A stretch of 55,721 bases of DNA, from positions 1 to 55,721 of the forward strand of contig JAIBAF010000018.1 of assembly GCA_019695335.1 (NCBI GenBank), read 5' to 3'. Within the stretch, counting starts at the first letter, position 1. Each line of letters opens with the position of its first letter. The notes under the pieces were generated by a model. That model saw only the letters and a program-made list of their open reading frames with translations. It was not told the DNA's origin and searched no databases. The DNA is from a bacterium (GTDB taxonomy: Bacteria; CLD3; SB21). Below are positions 1 through 9,772 of this stretch, piece by piece. Position numbers and translations under genes: made by a program.

Positions 1-1
1 A

Positions 2-793
2 AAAAGTCCGATCTGCATCGGCCTTGATCCGGATTTGAATAAATTGCCGCCTGTTTTTAAAAAAGAACCAGCCTCAATTCTTGAATTCAATAAAAAAATT
101 ATCGATGCCACTTACGATCTTGTTGGCGCTTTCAAACCTAATTTTGCTTTTTATGAAACGTTTGGGGCCGAAGGATGGGCCATTCTTGAAGCGACTATTC
201 GTTTTATCCGTTCAACGGCACCGAAAGCGGTTATCATTGCGGATGCAAAGCGCGGCGACATTGGCAATACGGCTAATTTGTATGCACAATCCGTATTTGA
301 TCATTTAGGTTGTGATGCCATTACCGTAAGCCCATACATGGGATTGGATTCGGTGCAGCCGTTTATTGAAAATGAAAATTACGGCGCATTTGTTTTATGT
401 CTTACGTCCAATGAAGGTTCGAAAGATTTTCAATACCGTTCATCCGATGGAAAGAGATTGTATGAGTCCGTTGCCATGAAAGTTTTGGGATGGAATCAAC
501 GCCACAACTGCGGTTTGGTAGTAGGGGCGACCCATTCAGAAGAAATGCAAGAGCTTCGCCAGATCAGCGGCGCTATGCCGTTTTTAATTCCCGGCATCGG
601 TGCGCAGGGCGGCGATCTGGAGTCGACGGTAAAAATTAATTTCGACGGACAAAAAGTGAACGCCTTTGTCAATTCGTCACGAGCCGTTTTATATGCGTCT
701 TCGGGAAACGATTTTGCTGAAGCTGCGCACGCGGCTGTTGTAACAATGAAAAATCAGATTGAAGCAGTAATCGGAAAAATACTTAAGAAGTAA
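2..793 (+). CDS. pyrF: Orotidine 5'-phosphate decarboxylase (type 2), 5'-truncated by window edge
   Basis: This enzyme decarboxylates OMP to UMP, the last step of de novo pyrimidine synthesis, in the cytoplasm. The reading frame is open to the left edge. Before the first in-window TTG (35) it already reads SPICIGLDPDLNKLP, the conserved N-terminal strand of the family, so TTG35 is internal and the true start lies outside the window. The catalytic signature DAKRGDIGNTA is intact. The later GIGAQGG and NSSRAVLYAS segments match the phosphate-binding strands of the long, type 2 PyrF group. The gene ends at TAA 791-793, about 50 bp before a tRNA gene, and I see no terminator of its own. The family call is secure; only the N-terminus is missing. 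Confidence 0.95.
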   Translation, partial: KSPICIGLDPDLNKLPPVFKKEPASILEFNKKIIDATYDLVGAFKPNFAFYETFGAEGWAILEATIRFIRSTAPKAVIIADAKRGDIGNTANLYAQSVFDHLGCDAITVSPYMGLDSVQPFIENENYGAFVLCLTSNEGSKDFQYRSSDGKRLYESVAMKVLGWNQRHNCGLVVGATHSEEMQELRQISGAMPFLIPGIGAQGGDLESTVKINFDGQKVNAFVNSSRAVLYASSGNDFAEAAHAAVVTMKNQIEAVIGKILKK

Positions 794-802
794 AATAATT
801 AT

Positions 803-830
803 TGCTTTTTCATGCGTCGGCGAATATATT
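803..830 (+). promoter_or_regulatory. Candidate sigma-70 promoter of tRNA-Val
   Basis: TTGCTT (803-808) and TATATT (825-830) are separated by 16 bp, and the -10 ends 13 bp before the mature tRNA 5' end. The placement fits a tRNA promoter. This is pattern-based only. Confidence 0.4.
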
Positions 831-843
831 GGCACCACTTTTC

Positions 844-918
844 GCGCGCTTAGCTCAGCTGGTTTAGAGCGTCTCGCTTACACCGAGAAGGTCCTTGGTT
901 CGAATCCATGAGCGCGCA
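844..918 (+). tRNA. tRNA-Val (anticodon TAC)
   Basis: A cloverleaf can be drawn by eye. The 7-bp acceptor stem pairs 844-850 (GCGCGCT) with 911-917 (AGCGCGC), and A918 is the discriminator. The D-arm contains AGCTCAGCTGG. The anticodon stem TCTCG/CGAGA encloses the loop CTTACAC, giving anticodon TAC. The T-arm contains GGTTCGAATCC. The 3' CCA is not encoded. It decodes GUA and probably other GUN codons. Confidence 0.95.
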
Positions 919-922
919 CTTC

Positions 923-957
923 AAAATCCTCTGATGAAAATCAGGGGATTTTTTTTT
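923..957 (+). terminator. Bidirectional rho-independent terminator between tRNA-Val and kdpE
   Basis: The arms 923-935 and 940-952 pair over about 13 bp with one G-T pair and enclose the tetraloop GAAA. A T-run to 957 follows on the plus strand. On the minus strand the A-rich left flank gives only a short T-tract, so it may also stop the convergent kdp transcript. Confidence 0.8.
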
Positions 958-965
958 GTAAATGC

Positions 966-1664
966 TTATTCAATCACTTCCAGCCTATACCCGATTCCTG
1001 ATTCAGTTACTAACAATTTAGGTGAGTTCGGATTCTCTTCAATTTTTTTCCGAAGCTGGCCGACGTAGACTCTTGAATATTGAGTTTCTTCGGCGAAGGA
1101 CGGTCCCCAGATTTCGTTGAGAATAAATTGATGGGTGAGAACCTTGCCGGCGTGGCGAATGAAGAGCGAAAGCAGGCGAAATTCCGTCGGTGTAAGTTTG
1201 ATCATTTCGTTTTTGAGTTTGACGATGCGCGCATTCAAGTCGACCCATAACGGTCCGCCTTTAAAAATGTTGTTTTCACTACTGGGCGAGGTTACATGCC
1301 GTAAAGCCGTTCGGATGCGCGCCAACAATTCGCCGGTTCGGAAAGGCTTATTTAAATAATCGTCGGCCCCGACATCGAGCGCGGCGACGATGTCGGATTC
1401 ATCGGAGCGAACCGATAAAATGATTACGGGAATCGACGACCACTCACGGAGTTTTTTCAACACTTCGATTCCGTCTATATCCGGTAAGCCTAAGTCGAGG
1501 ATCAGCATGTCAGGCCGAACCATGGCAACTTGTTGCAAACCTTCTTCGCCGGATGTAGCGGAATAAACTTTATATCCGTTTGCCTCCAACGTAATCTGAA
1601 GCAGGCGTCGAATTTGGATTTCGTCATCAATGATCAGTATGCGCGGTAAATCATTCATACTCAT
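966..1664 (-). CDS. kdpE: KdpE response regulator of potassium uptake
   Basis: This is an OmpR/PhoB-type response regulator of 232 aa that activates kdp transcription when KdpD phosphorylates it. The receiver domain (about residues 8-120) has the acidic pair IIDDE, the phospho-acceptor Asp57 in LILDLGLPD and the Lys of LNKPF. The segment IILSVRSDESD is typical of KdpE rather than OmpR or PhoB. A C-terminal winged helix (about 130-228) ends in GIGYRLEVIE. The frame can be extended upstream to 1727 inside kdpD, but the homologous N-terminus fits MSMNDLPRIL (start 1664) or MNDLPRIL (1658). With start 1664 it overlaps kdpD by 14 bp, so the two are probably translationally coupled. Confidence 0.95.
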   Translation of the reverse strand: MSMNDLPRILIIDDEIQIRRLLQITLEANGYKVYSATSGEEGLQQVAMVRPDMLILDLGLPDIDGIEVLKKLREWSSIPVIILSVRSDESDIVAALDVGADDYLNKPFRTGELLARIRTALRHVTSPSSENNIFKGGPLWVDLNARIVKLKNEMIKLTPTEFRLLSLFIRHAGKVLTHQFILNEIWGPSFAEETQYSRVYVGQLRKKIEENPNSPKLLVTESGIGYRLEVIE

Positions 1665-4335
1665 GTACAATAGTTTCGGTCGCAGGAACCGGATGCAATG
1701 GCAGACGAATCGTAAATTGCGCCCCACCGGATTTTCGATTTTCCGCGCTTATCCTGCCTTGATGAGCTTCGACAAATCCTCTGACAATGGACAAGCCTAA
1801 GCCGGTACCGCCGGTTTTCGTTCCAGGAACGCGGTAAAACTTATCAAACAAATGTGACAATGCGTCAACCGGAAAACCGGGGCCATTATCAGCAATCATT
1901 AATACGCAGTCATGACTCTCTTTGAGCGCTTTAATTTCAATGGTTACTCCGTTCGGAGTGTATAGGGCTGCATTCAGAAGCAAATTCATTATAACTTGTT
2001 CCATCAAACCGAAATCGATTTTAAGCAAAGGCAAGTCCGGCGAAACGACGACAGTGACGGTGTGCAATGACAATTGATGTTCTAATTTTTGTAAAACAGA
2101 ATGAATTATATCATGAATGTCACACCAATCGGATTTTATGGTAATATGGCCCGATTCGAGCCGTGCCATATCGAGTAAATTGCCGACCAAACGATTCAGC
2201 CTGTCTGCAGCCGTATGAATTTCTCCAAGCAAATCCTTCGCCAATGAATCGTGTTTTAGATTTTCAGTGTGTTGCAAACTTTCAGAAGCTGTGATCATCG
2301 CAGCAATCGGCGTACGGAGTTCGTGTGAGATTGAATTGAATAACGTCTTATACAATCTCTCAGATTCAACGACGGCAATAGAGTTTTTATTGATTTCGTT
2401 CAATTGCTCGCGTTCGAGCGCCGAGGCAATTTGACGGATGAAGTTTTCGATTAAGGTTTCCTGATCGATAGTGAATGAGCGGTCGAGTTTAATTCCGATC
2501 ACTCCGAGTGGAAATCGCGGCCCGGAAATTGGAAAATACGTGGCGGCTGCAAAGGGAAGCGTGTCAGTGAATTTTCCTGCCTTCTTTTCATTCCAGTACA
2601 CCCACGACGGTACAGAAAATTCTTTCATGTCTGCTTTGAATGTACTGGCAGGATGTGGCTCAGGTAGAAGATCACCGCTAAGATCGCTTAAAAAAATAAT
2701 GACCGAACCGTTGAAGAACTGTTCGATATTTGCTACGGAAGCTTTGGCAACTTCATTCTGATTGCGTGCGTTTGACAGATCACGCGTCAATGCATACAGC
2801 GCATTAGTACGCGCTTCACGCTGAAGTACAATTCGTTCGCGGACACGAATACGCGCCGTCAGGGTGCCCGTAACCGAAGCAATCACAAAGTACGTCAAGA
2901 ACATTAATGCGTCGTGGGTCAATCCGATATAAAAAGTAAATTGTGGCGGAATAAAAAAATAATTCCAGATCAACGCGCTCAACGCAGCCGCCAATAAAAC
3001 CGGTCCGGTGCCAAATTTAAGCGGCATTAACGTAACCGTCAGCAACAAAATAAATGAAACAGTCTGGTAACCAAGCCAGGGAGAAACGGGAAAACAAATT
3101 GCCGCTACGGCAATAACGATCATTGCAGAGATCCAATATTGCATCCATCCGGAATGAAGACTTGGCAAACGTAGCCAACGCAACCGATTACCTGCATCCA
3201 TCGCGCCACCGACGACGTGAATATCCAATTCGCCGCTGATCTCAATAATTTTTTCTAACAGGCTTTTTCCAAACGGTAAAAAATACTTTGACTTTCCGAC
3301 AAGGATCTGCGTGGCATTTTGTTCTCTCGCCACGCGCACCAACGCTTTGGCGACGTCTTCGTCCGACGTTGTTATAACTTCGGCGCCAAGCTCCGATGCA
3401 AGTTTTACATTCTTGGATAGCTGCGACTTGTCAGCATCCGAAAGTTGTTTGGTAGTTTCAACATACACGGCCACCCAGGAACCGTTGATAGAATAGGCGA
3501 GACGGCGAGCCCAACGAATTAGACTAAAGCAATGCCGGCTAGCATTGATACCGACGAGTAGTCTCTGACTCGATTTCCACGGGCCGGCAATACGACGGTT
3601 TTTCATGTAGTCACGAAGCTGATGATCGACACGTTCGGCCGTTAAACGGAGCGCCATCTCACGTAAAGCTGTCAGGTTGCCTTCTCGGAAAAAATTTTGC
3701 ACGGCTTGTTGCGAACGTTCGGGTGTGTAAACTTTTCCTTCGCGCAATCGTTGCAATAATTCCTCCGGTGAAATATCAATGACTTCGATTTCATCGGCCT
3801 GCTCGAAAATCGAATCGGGCACGGTTTCACGAATGGTCGCACCAGTAATTTGCGCGACAGTATCGGCACGGCTCTCGAGATGTTGAACATTCAACGTCGT
3901 GTATACGTCAATACCGTTGTCCAATAATTCAATAACATCCTGATAACGCTTAGCATGACGGCTGCCGGGGGCGTTGGTGTGGGCGAGTTCATCGACTAAA
4001 ACTAATTTCGGGTGACGCGCCAAAATCGCATCGAGATCCATTTCTTCAAGCTGGGTTCCTCTGTAATCGATTTTTTTCCGTGAAATAACCGGCAGACCGT
4101 TGAGCAACGCTTCCGTATCGGGTCGCTTATGCGTTTCGATATAGCCGATAACGACGTCGATGTTTTTGGATAAAGCGTCATGAGCCGCTTTAAGCATATC
4201 ATACGTTTTACCGGCGCCGGCACACATACCGAAATAAATTTTCAGTCGGGCGCGTTTCTCTTTTTCTTCCTCTTTTTTGAGAAATGAAAGAAGAGCGTCG
4301 GGATCGGGACGATTTTTTTCGTTGGTTTCTATCAA
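1651..4335 (-). CDS. kdpD: KdpD sensor histidine kinase
   Basis: This is the 894-aa full-length sensor kinase for low potassium or osmotic stress. The N-terminal KdpD domain carries the Walker A motif GMCAGAGKT (36-44). A universal-stress-type domain follows (about 250-370). Four transmembrane helices lie around 400-500, and then comes a GAF-like region. The HisKA motif HELRTP has the phospho-acceptor His671. The HATPase_c domain has NLLLNAALYTPNG and GTGLGLSIVRG. Length and order match classical KdpD. The gene starts 3 bp after the outer-membrane barrel gene and overlaps kdpE, so sensor and regulator belong to the same transcript as the pump. Confidence 0.97.
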   Translation of the reverse strand: MIETNEKNRPDPDALLSFLKKEEEKEKRARLKIYFGMCAGAGKTYDMLKAAHDALSKNIDVVIGYIETHKRPDTEALLNGLPVISRKKIDYRGTQLEEMDLDAILARHPKLVLVDELAHTNAPGSRHAKRYQDVIELLDNGIDVYTTLNVQHLESRADTVAQITGATIRETVPDSIFEQADEIEVIDISPEELLQRLREGKVYTPERSQQAVQNFFREGNLTALREMALRLTAERVDHQLRDYMKNRRIAGPWKSSQRLLVGINASRHCFSLIRWARRLAYSINGSWVAVYVETTKQLSDADKSQLSKNVKLASELGAEVITTSDEDVAKALVRVAREQNATQILVGKSKYFLPFGKSLLEKIIEISGELDIHVVGGAMDAGNRLRWLRLPSLHSGWMQYWISAMIVIAVAAICFPVSPWLGYQTVSFILLLTVTLMPLKFGTGPVLLAAALSALIWNYFFIPPQFTFYIGLTHDALMFLTYFVIASVTGTLTARIRVRERIVLQREARTNALYALTRDLSNARNQNEVAKASVANIEQFFNGSVIIFLSDLSGDLLPEPHPASTFKADMKEFSVPSWVYWNEKKAGKFTDTLPFAAATYFPISGPRFPLGVIGIKLDRSFTIDQETLIENFIRQIASALEREQLNEINKNSIAVVESERLYKTLFNSISHELRTPIAAMITASESLQHTENLKHDSLAKDLLGEIHTAADRLNRLVGNLLDMARLESGHITIKSDWCDIHDIIHSVLQKLEHQLSLHTVTVVVSPDLPLLKIDFGLMEQVIMNLLLNAALYTPNGVTIEIKALKESHDCVLMIADNGPGFPVDALSHLFDKFYRVPGTKTGGTGLGLSIVRGFVEAHQGRISAENRKSGGAQFTIRLPLHPVPATETIVHEYE

Positions 4336-4338
4336 TGG

Positions 4339-5094
4339 TTATTCTTCACCGAAAAGCTGGAACATGTAACCGATCTCAAATAGTAATAAATCATTTTTCC
4401 GATCGTCATTATCAAATTGATACGCAAGGTAAATAGGCAAATTACCGCCGTTTTCGGTCGCATAATAAACGAATCCCGGCGCCAAACCGTAGCCTTCACC
4501 CGATCCCTGGAAATAATCCGTTACAAACACCAGACTTTTGCTGATTCGCTGTTCGAGGCCTGCCAATGCACCGAAAGAAGTTTTTTTGACGTCTTGAATC
4601 TTCGGAGCATTCTTCCAATGTTTCATATAACCGCCGGCCATCAGGCGAGTATAGATGACGTCGCTATGTTGGATGGTGAGACCGACGAAATCATATAGCA
4701 AGTGTTTGGGAGACAGATCACCGTCGGTGTAAATGCTGTGCCATCCGCCGGGCGACATGCTGATTTTATATTTCTCGCTTTGATATAACCAGATACGCCA
4801 TTTATGGGCCAGTACCACTTTGTCGATGCTTTTCGTTGTTTCTTTATTAAACCAAAAATTGGCTCCCAATTCTAGATACGGCAAGGCTTGTATGGAAATT
4901 CGCGGAACGTACGCATTAACGGCTTTGTTGTCCTTCAAAGTCTGATACTGATCGTATTCGACATACGAGTAGCCTACGCGCGGCATCATGTCAGGATTGG
5001 GCATATTAAAAAATGATACCTGAGCAAAACCGGTTTTAGCGGTGCTCGAGATCAAGACAATGATCGCCGTTTTGAAAACAAAGTTCAGTTTCAT
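4339..5094 (-). CDS. Predicted outer-membrane beta-barrel protein in the kdp operon
   Basis: A 251-aa protein with a clear signal peptide (cleavage near TGFAQ, residue 25). The mature part alternates aromatic and polar residues, as in beta-barrel strands (RVGYSYVEYDQYQ, LELGANFWFNKET, RIWLYQSEKYKISM). The C-terminus IGYMFQLFGEE is strand-like. I see no enzymatic motif. Its place between kdpC and kdpD, 3 bp from kdpD, suggests a role in potassium entry through, or sensing at, the outer membrane. My recollection is that barrel genes occur in kdp operons of other FCB-type bacteria. Function is inferred from position and fold only. Confidence 0.6.
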   Translation of the reverse strand: MKLNFVFKTAIIVLISSTAKTGFAQVSFFNMPNPDMMPRVGYSYVEYDQYQTLKDNKAVNAYVPRISIQALPYLELGANFWFNKETTKSIDKVVLAHKWRIWLYQSEKYKISMSPGGWHSIYTDGDLSPKHLLYDFVGLTIQHSDVIYTRLMAGGYMKHWKNAPKIQDVKKTSFGALAGLEQRISKSLVFVTDYFQGSGEGYGLAPGFVYYATENGGNLPIYLAYQFDNDDRKNDLLLFEIGYMFQLFGEE

Positions 5095-5161
5095 AAAAAA
5101 ATCCTTGGGGTTTAAGTTTGAATGAATGTAATTCCGATTTTTGGTTCAATCAAGCGGGATG

Positions 5162-5743
5162 TTATTGTTTAGTTGTCAATTCATCCAATGCCATATTCAA
5201 TTTCAATACATTCACGCGTGGTTCTCCAAGGAATCCCCATTGTCTGGCTTCGATGTTTTTTTTGACCAGTTCACGTATCATGTTTGTGTCTAAACCGCGG
5301 ACGCGTGCAATTCTGGAAACTTGATAATACGCCGCGGCCGGAGAAATATGGGGATCAAGCCCGCTTGCTGACGCTGTGACCAGGTCAACGGGTATAGCCG
5401 ACCGGTCAGTTGAATCAATCGCACGAAGGGCGTCAATGTGGTTTTGGATGGCGGCGACCAACGCCGGATTCGTCGGCCCGTAATTGGATCCGGATGAAGA
5501 AGCGGCGTTGTATGGAAATGATCCTGTGGCCGACAAACGTCCCCAGAAATATTTCGGATCGTCGAAAGATTGTCCGATCAATTCCGATCCAATAGTATTT
5601 CCATTTTTAATCATTAAACTACCGTTAGCTTTTTCTTGAAAAAAGATTTGAGCAATTCCGGTCACGAACAGAGGGTAGATAACACCGGTTATAATAGTTA
5701 GTGCGACAAGTAAAAGTAGAGCAGGTTTTATCAGATTTTTCAT
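5162..5743 (-). CDS. kdpC: Potassium-transporting ATPase subunit KdpC
   Basis: A 193-aa accessory subunit of the KdpFABC pump. One N-terminal transmembrane helix (about residues 6-30, LLLLVALTIITGVIYPLFVT) is followed by a periplasmic domain. That domain carries the family hallmarks GSELIGQSFDDPKYFWGRLS, SGSNYGPTNPAL, VTASASGLDPHISPAAA and the C-terminal LNMALDEL. Length is normal. It lies 32 bp after kdpB. KdpC stabilises the complex and is proposed to assist nucleotide binding by KdpB. Confidence 0.97.
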   Translation of the reverse strand: MKNLIKPALLLLVALTIITGVIYPLFVTGIAQIFFQEKANGSLMIKNGNTIGSELIGQSFDDPKYFWGRLSATGSFPYNAASSSGSNYGPTNPALVAAIQNHIDALRAIDSTDRSAIPVDLVTASASGLDPHISPAAAYYQVSRIARVRGLDTNMIRELVKKNIEARQWGFLGEPRVNVLKLNMALDELTTKQ

Positions 5744-5775
5744 TTTTGATTTTCGTTTTTATTTGTTTTTTGGAT

Positions 5776-7848
5776 TTAAGCTAATCCCAAAGCGTACAAA
5801 AACATGTCAATTAATTTAATTCCTATAAATGGAACGATTAATCCGCCGAGCCCAAAAATCAGTAAATTATTTCGCAGCACGGTAACTGCTCCGACAGGAC
5901 GGTAGCGTATGCCACGAAGCGCTAAGGGTATAAGAAAGATAATAATCAGGGCATTGAAAATAACGGCCGATAAAATAGCGCTCGAAGGTGTCGCGAGTTT
6001 CATAATATTTAAAACTTCCAGGGCCGGATAAATCGGAACAAAGGCCGCCGGAATGATGGCGAAATATTTGGCGACGTCGTTGGCGATACTGAATGTCGTC
6101 AAGGCGCCTCGGGTCATGAGTAATTGTTTTCCTATTTCGACAATTTCGATCAGCTTGGTCGGATTGGAATCAAGGTCAACCATATTTCCGGCTTCTTTGG
6201 CGGCTTGCGTGCCGGTATTCATCGACACGGCCACATCTGCTTGGGCGAGCGCCGGCGCATCATTGGTGCCGTCGCCGGTCATTGCGACGAGCCGTCCGCC
6301 GGCCTGATGTTCGCGTATGAGTTTGAGTTTTGCTTCCGGCGTTGCTTGAGCAAGAAAATCGTCAACGCCTGCTTCGGCGGCAATGGTGGCGGCCGTAAGG
6401 GGATTATCGCCGGTGATCATGACGGTTTTGATACCCATTTTTCGCAATTCAGCAAAACGTTCTTTGATGCCACGTTTAACGATGTCTTTTAGTTCGATCA
6501 CACCGAGAACTTGCAAATTTTCAACAACGACCAGCGGTGTTCCTCCGTTTTTCGAAATCGACTCGACAGTTGACCGAACTTCTCCTGGAAATTTTCCACC
6601 GGAAGAACTGACGTGATTATCGATGGCATCAGCAGCGCCCTTGAGAATATGCCGTCCGTCGAGATTTACTCCGCTCATCCGTGTTTGAGCAGTGAAAGGA
6701 ATAAACGTTGCACCAATCTCATGGATATTACGTCCACGCAATTTGTATTTTTCTTTCGCTAGTACGACGATGGAACGCCCTTCAGGTGTTTCGTCAGAGA
6801 GGGAAGCCAACTGTGCGGCATCGGCGAGCGTTTCAATAGCAACGTCCGGAGCAGGAAGAAAGGCCGTTGCATGCCGATTACCTAAAGTAATCGTACCGGT
6901 TTTATCGAGTAAAAGTACGTCGACGTCGCCGGCCGCCTCCACTGCTCGTCCGGATGTCGCAATGACATTGGCCTGGATCATTCGGTCCATTCCCGCAATT
7001 CCGATAGCCGATAAAAGCCCGCCAATGGTAGTCGGAATGAGGCATACCAGTAATGCTACCAACACCGTTACAGCGACAGGTGAACCCGATCCAGCCGCGT
7101 TGACGCAGTAAATTGAAAAGGGTAGTAACGTAACTGTTACCAAAAGAAAAATAATTGTCAATGCTGCGAGCAAGATGTTCAGTGCAATTTCATTCGGAGT
7201 TTTCTGGCGTTTGGCGCCTTCGACCATGGCAATCATTCTGTCGAGAAACGTATCGCCCGGATTGGCCGTAATTTTTACTACAAGCCAATCGGAAAGCACA
7301 CGTGTTCCACCTGTTACGGCGTTGCGATCGCCGCCGCTTTCGCGAATCACCGGGGCGCTCTCGCCCGTAATGGCGCTTTCATCGACGGTGGCAATGCCTT
7401 CAATTGCTTCGCCGTCGCCGGGAATGATGTCGCCGGCTTCGACCAAAACAATATCGCCCTTTTTCAAAGTCGAAGCTGAAACGACAGCGTATTCCGCACT
7501 CAATTCGGATTGATATAATTTTTTTGCATGGGTATCGCGGCGCGCTCGCCGGAGAGAATCCGCTTGCGCTTTGCCGCGGCCTTCGGCCATCGCTTCGGCG
7601 AAATTAGCGAATAATACGGTAAACCATAACCACATCGAAATCGCAAAAATAAAAACAGGGGAGGCTTCGCCGTGTCCCAGCCATGATTGGAAGAATAATA
7701 CAGTAGTCAGAATACTGCCGATTAATACGACAAACATGACCGGATTACGAATTTGAATTCGGGGATCGAGTTTAAGAAACGAATCAATGATGGCTTGCCT
7801 TACGATCGGTGGATCGAATAACGGGCGGACTTTGGGTTTAGTGGACAT
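5776..7848 (-). CDS. kdpB: Potassium-transporting P-type ATPase subunit KdpB
   Basis: The 690-aa catalytic subunit that energises K+ uptake by ATP hydrolysis in the inner membrane. The actuator motif TGES is at 161-164; Ser164 corresponds to the serine whose phosphorylation inhibits the E. coli pump. The phosphorylation motif DKTGT has Asp315. The nucleotide-binding and hinge motifs are [10 protein letters not shown] and [17 protein letters not shown]. Membrane helices flank these (about 35-80, 220-280 and the C-terminal third). All catalytic residues are present and the length is normal. Confidence 0.98.
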   Translation of the reverse strand: MSTKPKVRPLFDPPIVRQAIIDSFLKLDPRIQIRNPVMFVVLIGSILTTVLFFQSWLGHGEASPVFIFAISMWLWFTVLFANFAEAMAEGRGKAQADSLRRARRDTHAKKLYQSELSAEYAVVSASTLKKGDIVLVEAGDIIPGDGEAIEGIATVDESAITGESAPVIRESGGDRNAVTGGTRVLSDWLVVKITANPGDTFLDRMIAMVEGAKRQKTPNEIALNILLAALTIIFLLVTVTLLPFSIYCVNAAGSGSPVAVTVLVALLVCLIPTTIGGLLSAIGIAGMDRMIQANVIATSGRAVEAAGDVDVLLLDKTGTITLGNRHATAFLPAPDVAIETLADAAQLASLSDETPEGRSIVVLAKEKYKLRGRNIHEIGATFIPFTAQTRMSGVNLDGRHILKGAADAIDNHVSSSGGKFPGEVRSTVESISKNGGTPLVVVENLQVLGVIELKDIVKRGIKERFAELRKMGIKTVMITGDNPLTAATIAAEAGVDDFLAQATPEAKLKLIREHQAGGRLVAMTGDGTNDAPALAQADVAVSMNTGTQAAKEAGNMVDLDSNPTKLIEIVEIGKQLLMTRGALTTFSIANDVAKYFAIIPAAFVPIYPALEVLNIMKLATPSSAILSAVIFNALIIIFLIPLALRGIRYRPVGAVTVLRNNLLIFGLGGLIVPFIGIKLIDMFLYALGLA

Positions 7849-7914
7849 TCTTAATTTGCTCCGTTTTTACAATTTTAGATTTCAAATTTGAGTCATTAAT
7901 TCATCGTTAATTGT

Positions 7915-9651
7915 TCATTGCACAAAGTGTTCGACGATCGGGCCGAGCGCGAGCGCAGGAATAAACGTCAGAGCGCCGACGATCATGACAACGCCTATAA
8001 GCAAAGCCACGAACAAAGGTGTATGCGTTGCGAGCGTACCGGCGCCGGAAGGAATTTGTTTTTTCTTAGCGAGCGATCCTGCAATAGCTAGAGTGGGAAT
8101 TGCAAGCCAGTATCGGGCAAACAACATTGCCAGGCCGCCTGTTAAATTGTAAAACGGATTATTGGCGCCGAGACCGGCGAACGCACTGCCGTTGTTATTG
8201 CCCTGCGATGAAAATGCGTACAATATTTCGCTGAATCCGTGAATGCCGGGGTTGTAGAGCGTTGCCGTGCCCCATTCCGTGACCACGGCCAAAGCCGTGA
8301 ATCCCAATACAACTACCGGCGGGATCAGAATAACCAGTGAGGCCATTTTCATTTCGTATGCTTCGATCTTTTTACCGAGATATTCTGGTGTACGTCCGAC
8401 CATCAGGCCGGCGACAAACACGGCGATGATGGCAAACACCAGCATTCCATAGAGCCCTGAACCCACGCCGCCAAAGATAACTTCACCTAATTGCATCATC
8501 AGCATCGGGACAAGCCCACCCAGCGGAGTGAAAGAATCGTGCATGGAATTGACAGAACCGTTAGAAGCTGCCGTAGTCGCCGTTGCCCATAAGGCAGAAT
8601 TGACAATACCAAAACGAATTTCCTTGCCTTCCATATTGCCACCGGAATGTGACTCATTGGCTTTCTGATCAATTCCCATGCCGGTTAATGCCGGATTTCC
8701 GTTTTGTTCTGAAACAACACATAAAGTAAGCATAGCAACAAATATGACCGTCATCGCTGCTAGTATGGCCCAGCCTTGACGAGTGTCGCCGACCATTTTG
8801 CCGAATGTGTAACACAAAGCAGCCGGGATCAATAAAATCGCCAGCATCTCAAAAAAATTAGAAAGCGGAGTTGGATTTTCGAATGGGTGAGCTGAATTGA
8901 CATTAAAAAAGCCACCGCCGTTAGTGCCGAGTTGCTTGATCGCAATTTGCGAAGCCGCTGGACCCATCGGTAACGATTGTTCAGCTATGATATTGCCATT
9001 CGCATCAACGGTCGATTGCAGCAAGGACACGTTTTGATAAGTGTCGAAATTTTGAACAACGCCTTGCGAAACTTGAATGAGCGCGAGGACAATGGACAGA
9101 GGCAAGAGGATGTATAGCGTTGTACGAACTATATCAACCCAAAAATTACCGATCGATTGTGATGTATGTCTGGCCATGCCTCTAATTAATGCAATCAGGG
9201 TTGCCATGCCACTGGCCGCGGAAACAAAATTTTGTACTGTCAGTCCCAACATCTGCGTCAAATAACTCATCGTCATTTCACCACCGTATCCTTGCCAATT
9301 GGTGTTGCTCGCAAAACTGATGGCGGTATTAAATGCAGAATCCGGCGTGACGGCTCCGAATCCCTGTGGATTGAGAGGAAGGAAGTCCTGCCAGCGCTGG
9401 AGCGCGTACACGACTAATAATCCGGCGAAATTGAAAAACAGCATGGCGAGAGTGTAAAATTTCCAATTCATCTCTTCTTGAGTATTTATTCCGCACAAAC
9501 GATAGATCAATCTTTCGAATGGCCCCAAGATGCGACCCAAAACAAATGGTTTTCCTTCATAAATAAGAGTCATGTACCAACCTAGCGGCTTGGCTAATGT
9601 GATCACAACCGCGATGTAAACGACGAGTTGCAAATATCCATTAAGTGTCAT
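7915..9651 (-). CDS. kdpA: Potassium-transporting ATPase channel subunit KdpA
   Basis: The 578-aa K+-binding, channel-like subunit of KdpFABC, with about ten hydrophobic helices. Selectivity-filter-like segments are visible, including GTNGGGFFNVNSAHPFENPT and, later, SQGNNNGSAFAGLGANNP. The ATG (9651-9649) overlaps the kdpF stop in an ATGA arrangement, so translation is probably coupled. The ribosome site is the GGAG inside the last kdpF codons. Length and motifs are typical. Confidence 0.98.
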   Translation of the reverse strand: MTLNGYLQLVVYIAVVITLAKPLGWYMTLIYEGKPFVLGRILGPFERLIYRLCGINTQEEMNWKFYTLAMLFFNFAGLLVVYALQRWQDFLPLNPQGFGAVTPDSAFNTAISFASNTNWQGYGGEMTMSYLTQMLGLTVQNFVSAASGMATLIALIRGMARHTSQSIGNFWVDIVRTTLYILLPLSIVLALIQVSQGVVQNFDTYQNVSLLQSTVDANGNIIAEQSLPMGPAASQIAIKQLGTNGGGFFNVNSAHPFENPTPLSNFFEMLAILLIPAALCYTFGKMVGDTRQGWAILAAMTVIFVAMLTLCVVSEQNGNPALTGMGIDQKANESHSGGNMEGKEIRFGIVNSALWATATTAASNGSVNSMHDSFTPLGGLVPMLMMQLGEVIFGGVGSGLYGMLVFAIIAVFVAGLMVGRTPEYLGKKIEAYEMKMASLVILIPPVVVLGFTALAVVTEWGTATLYNPGIHGFSEILYAFSSQGNNNGSAFAGLGANNPFYNLTGGLAMLFARYWLAIPTLAIAGSLAKKKQIPSGAGTLATHTPLFVALLIGVVMIVGALTFIPALALGPIVEHFVQ

Positions 9652-9740
9652 GAAAATTTCTCCGGTTTCAAAAGTGCCCAGAACAGATAGATCAATAAAA
9701 TGAAAGCAATAATACCACTGATGAGATGCAATATATTCAT
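9648..9740 (-). CDS. kdpF: KdpF small membrane subunit (30 aa)
   Basis: This reads MNILHLISGIIAFILLIYLF followed by WALLKPEKFS. It is a single transmembrane helix ending in the KPEKF motif shared by KdpF peptides, which stabilise the KdpABC complex. An AAGGA ribosome site lies 6-10 bp upstream of the ATG at 9740. Its TGA overlaps the kdpA ATG (ATGA). Confidence 0.93.
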   Translation of the reverse strand: MNILHLISGIIAFILLIYLFWALLKPEKFS

Positions 9741-9772
9741 AGCCTATTCCTTATTTTTTCGAAACGATATTG

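Noticed and set aside
6692-7111. 139-aa plus-strand frame inside kdpB
   Set aside because: A mirror of the kdpB codon pattern, with no ribosome site; kdpB motifs on the other strand are complete.
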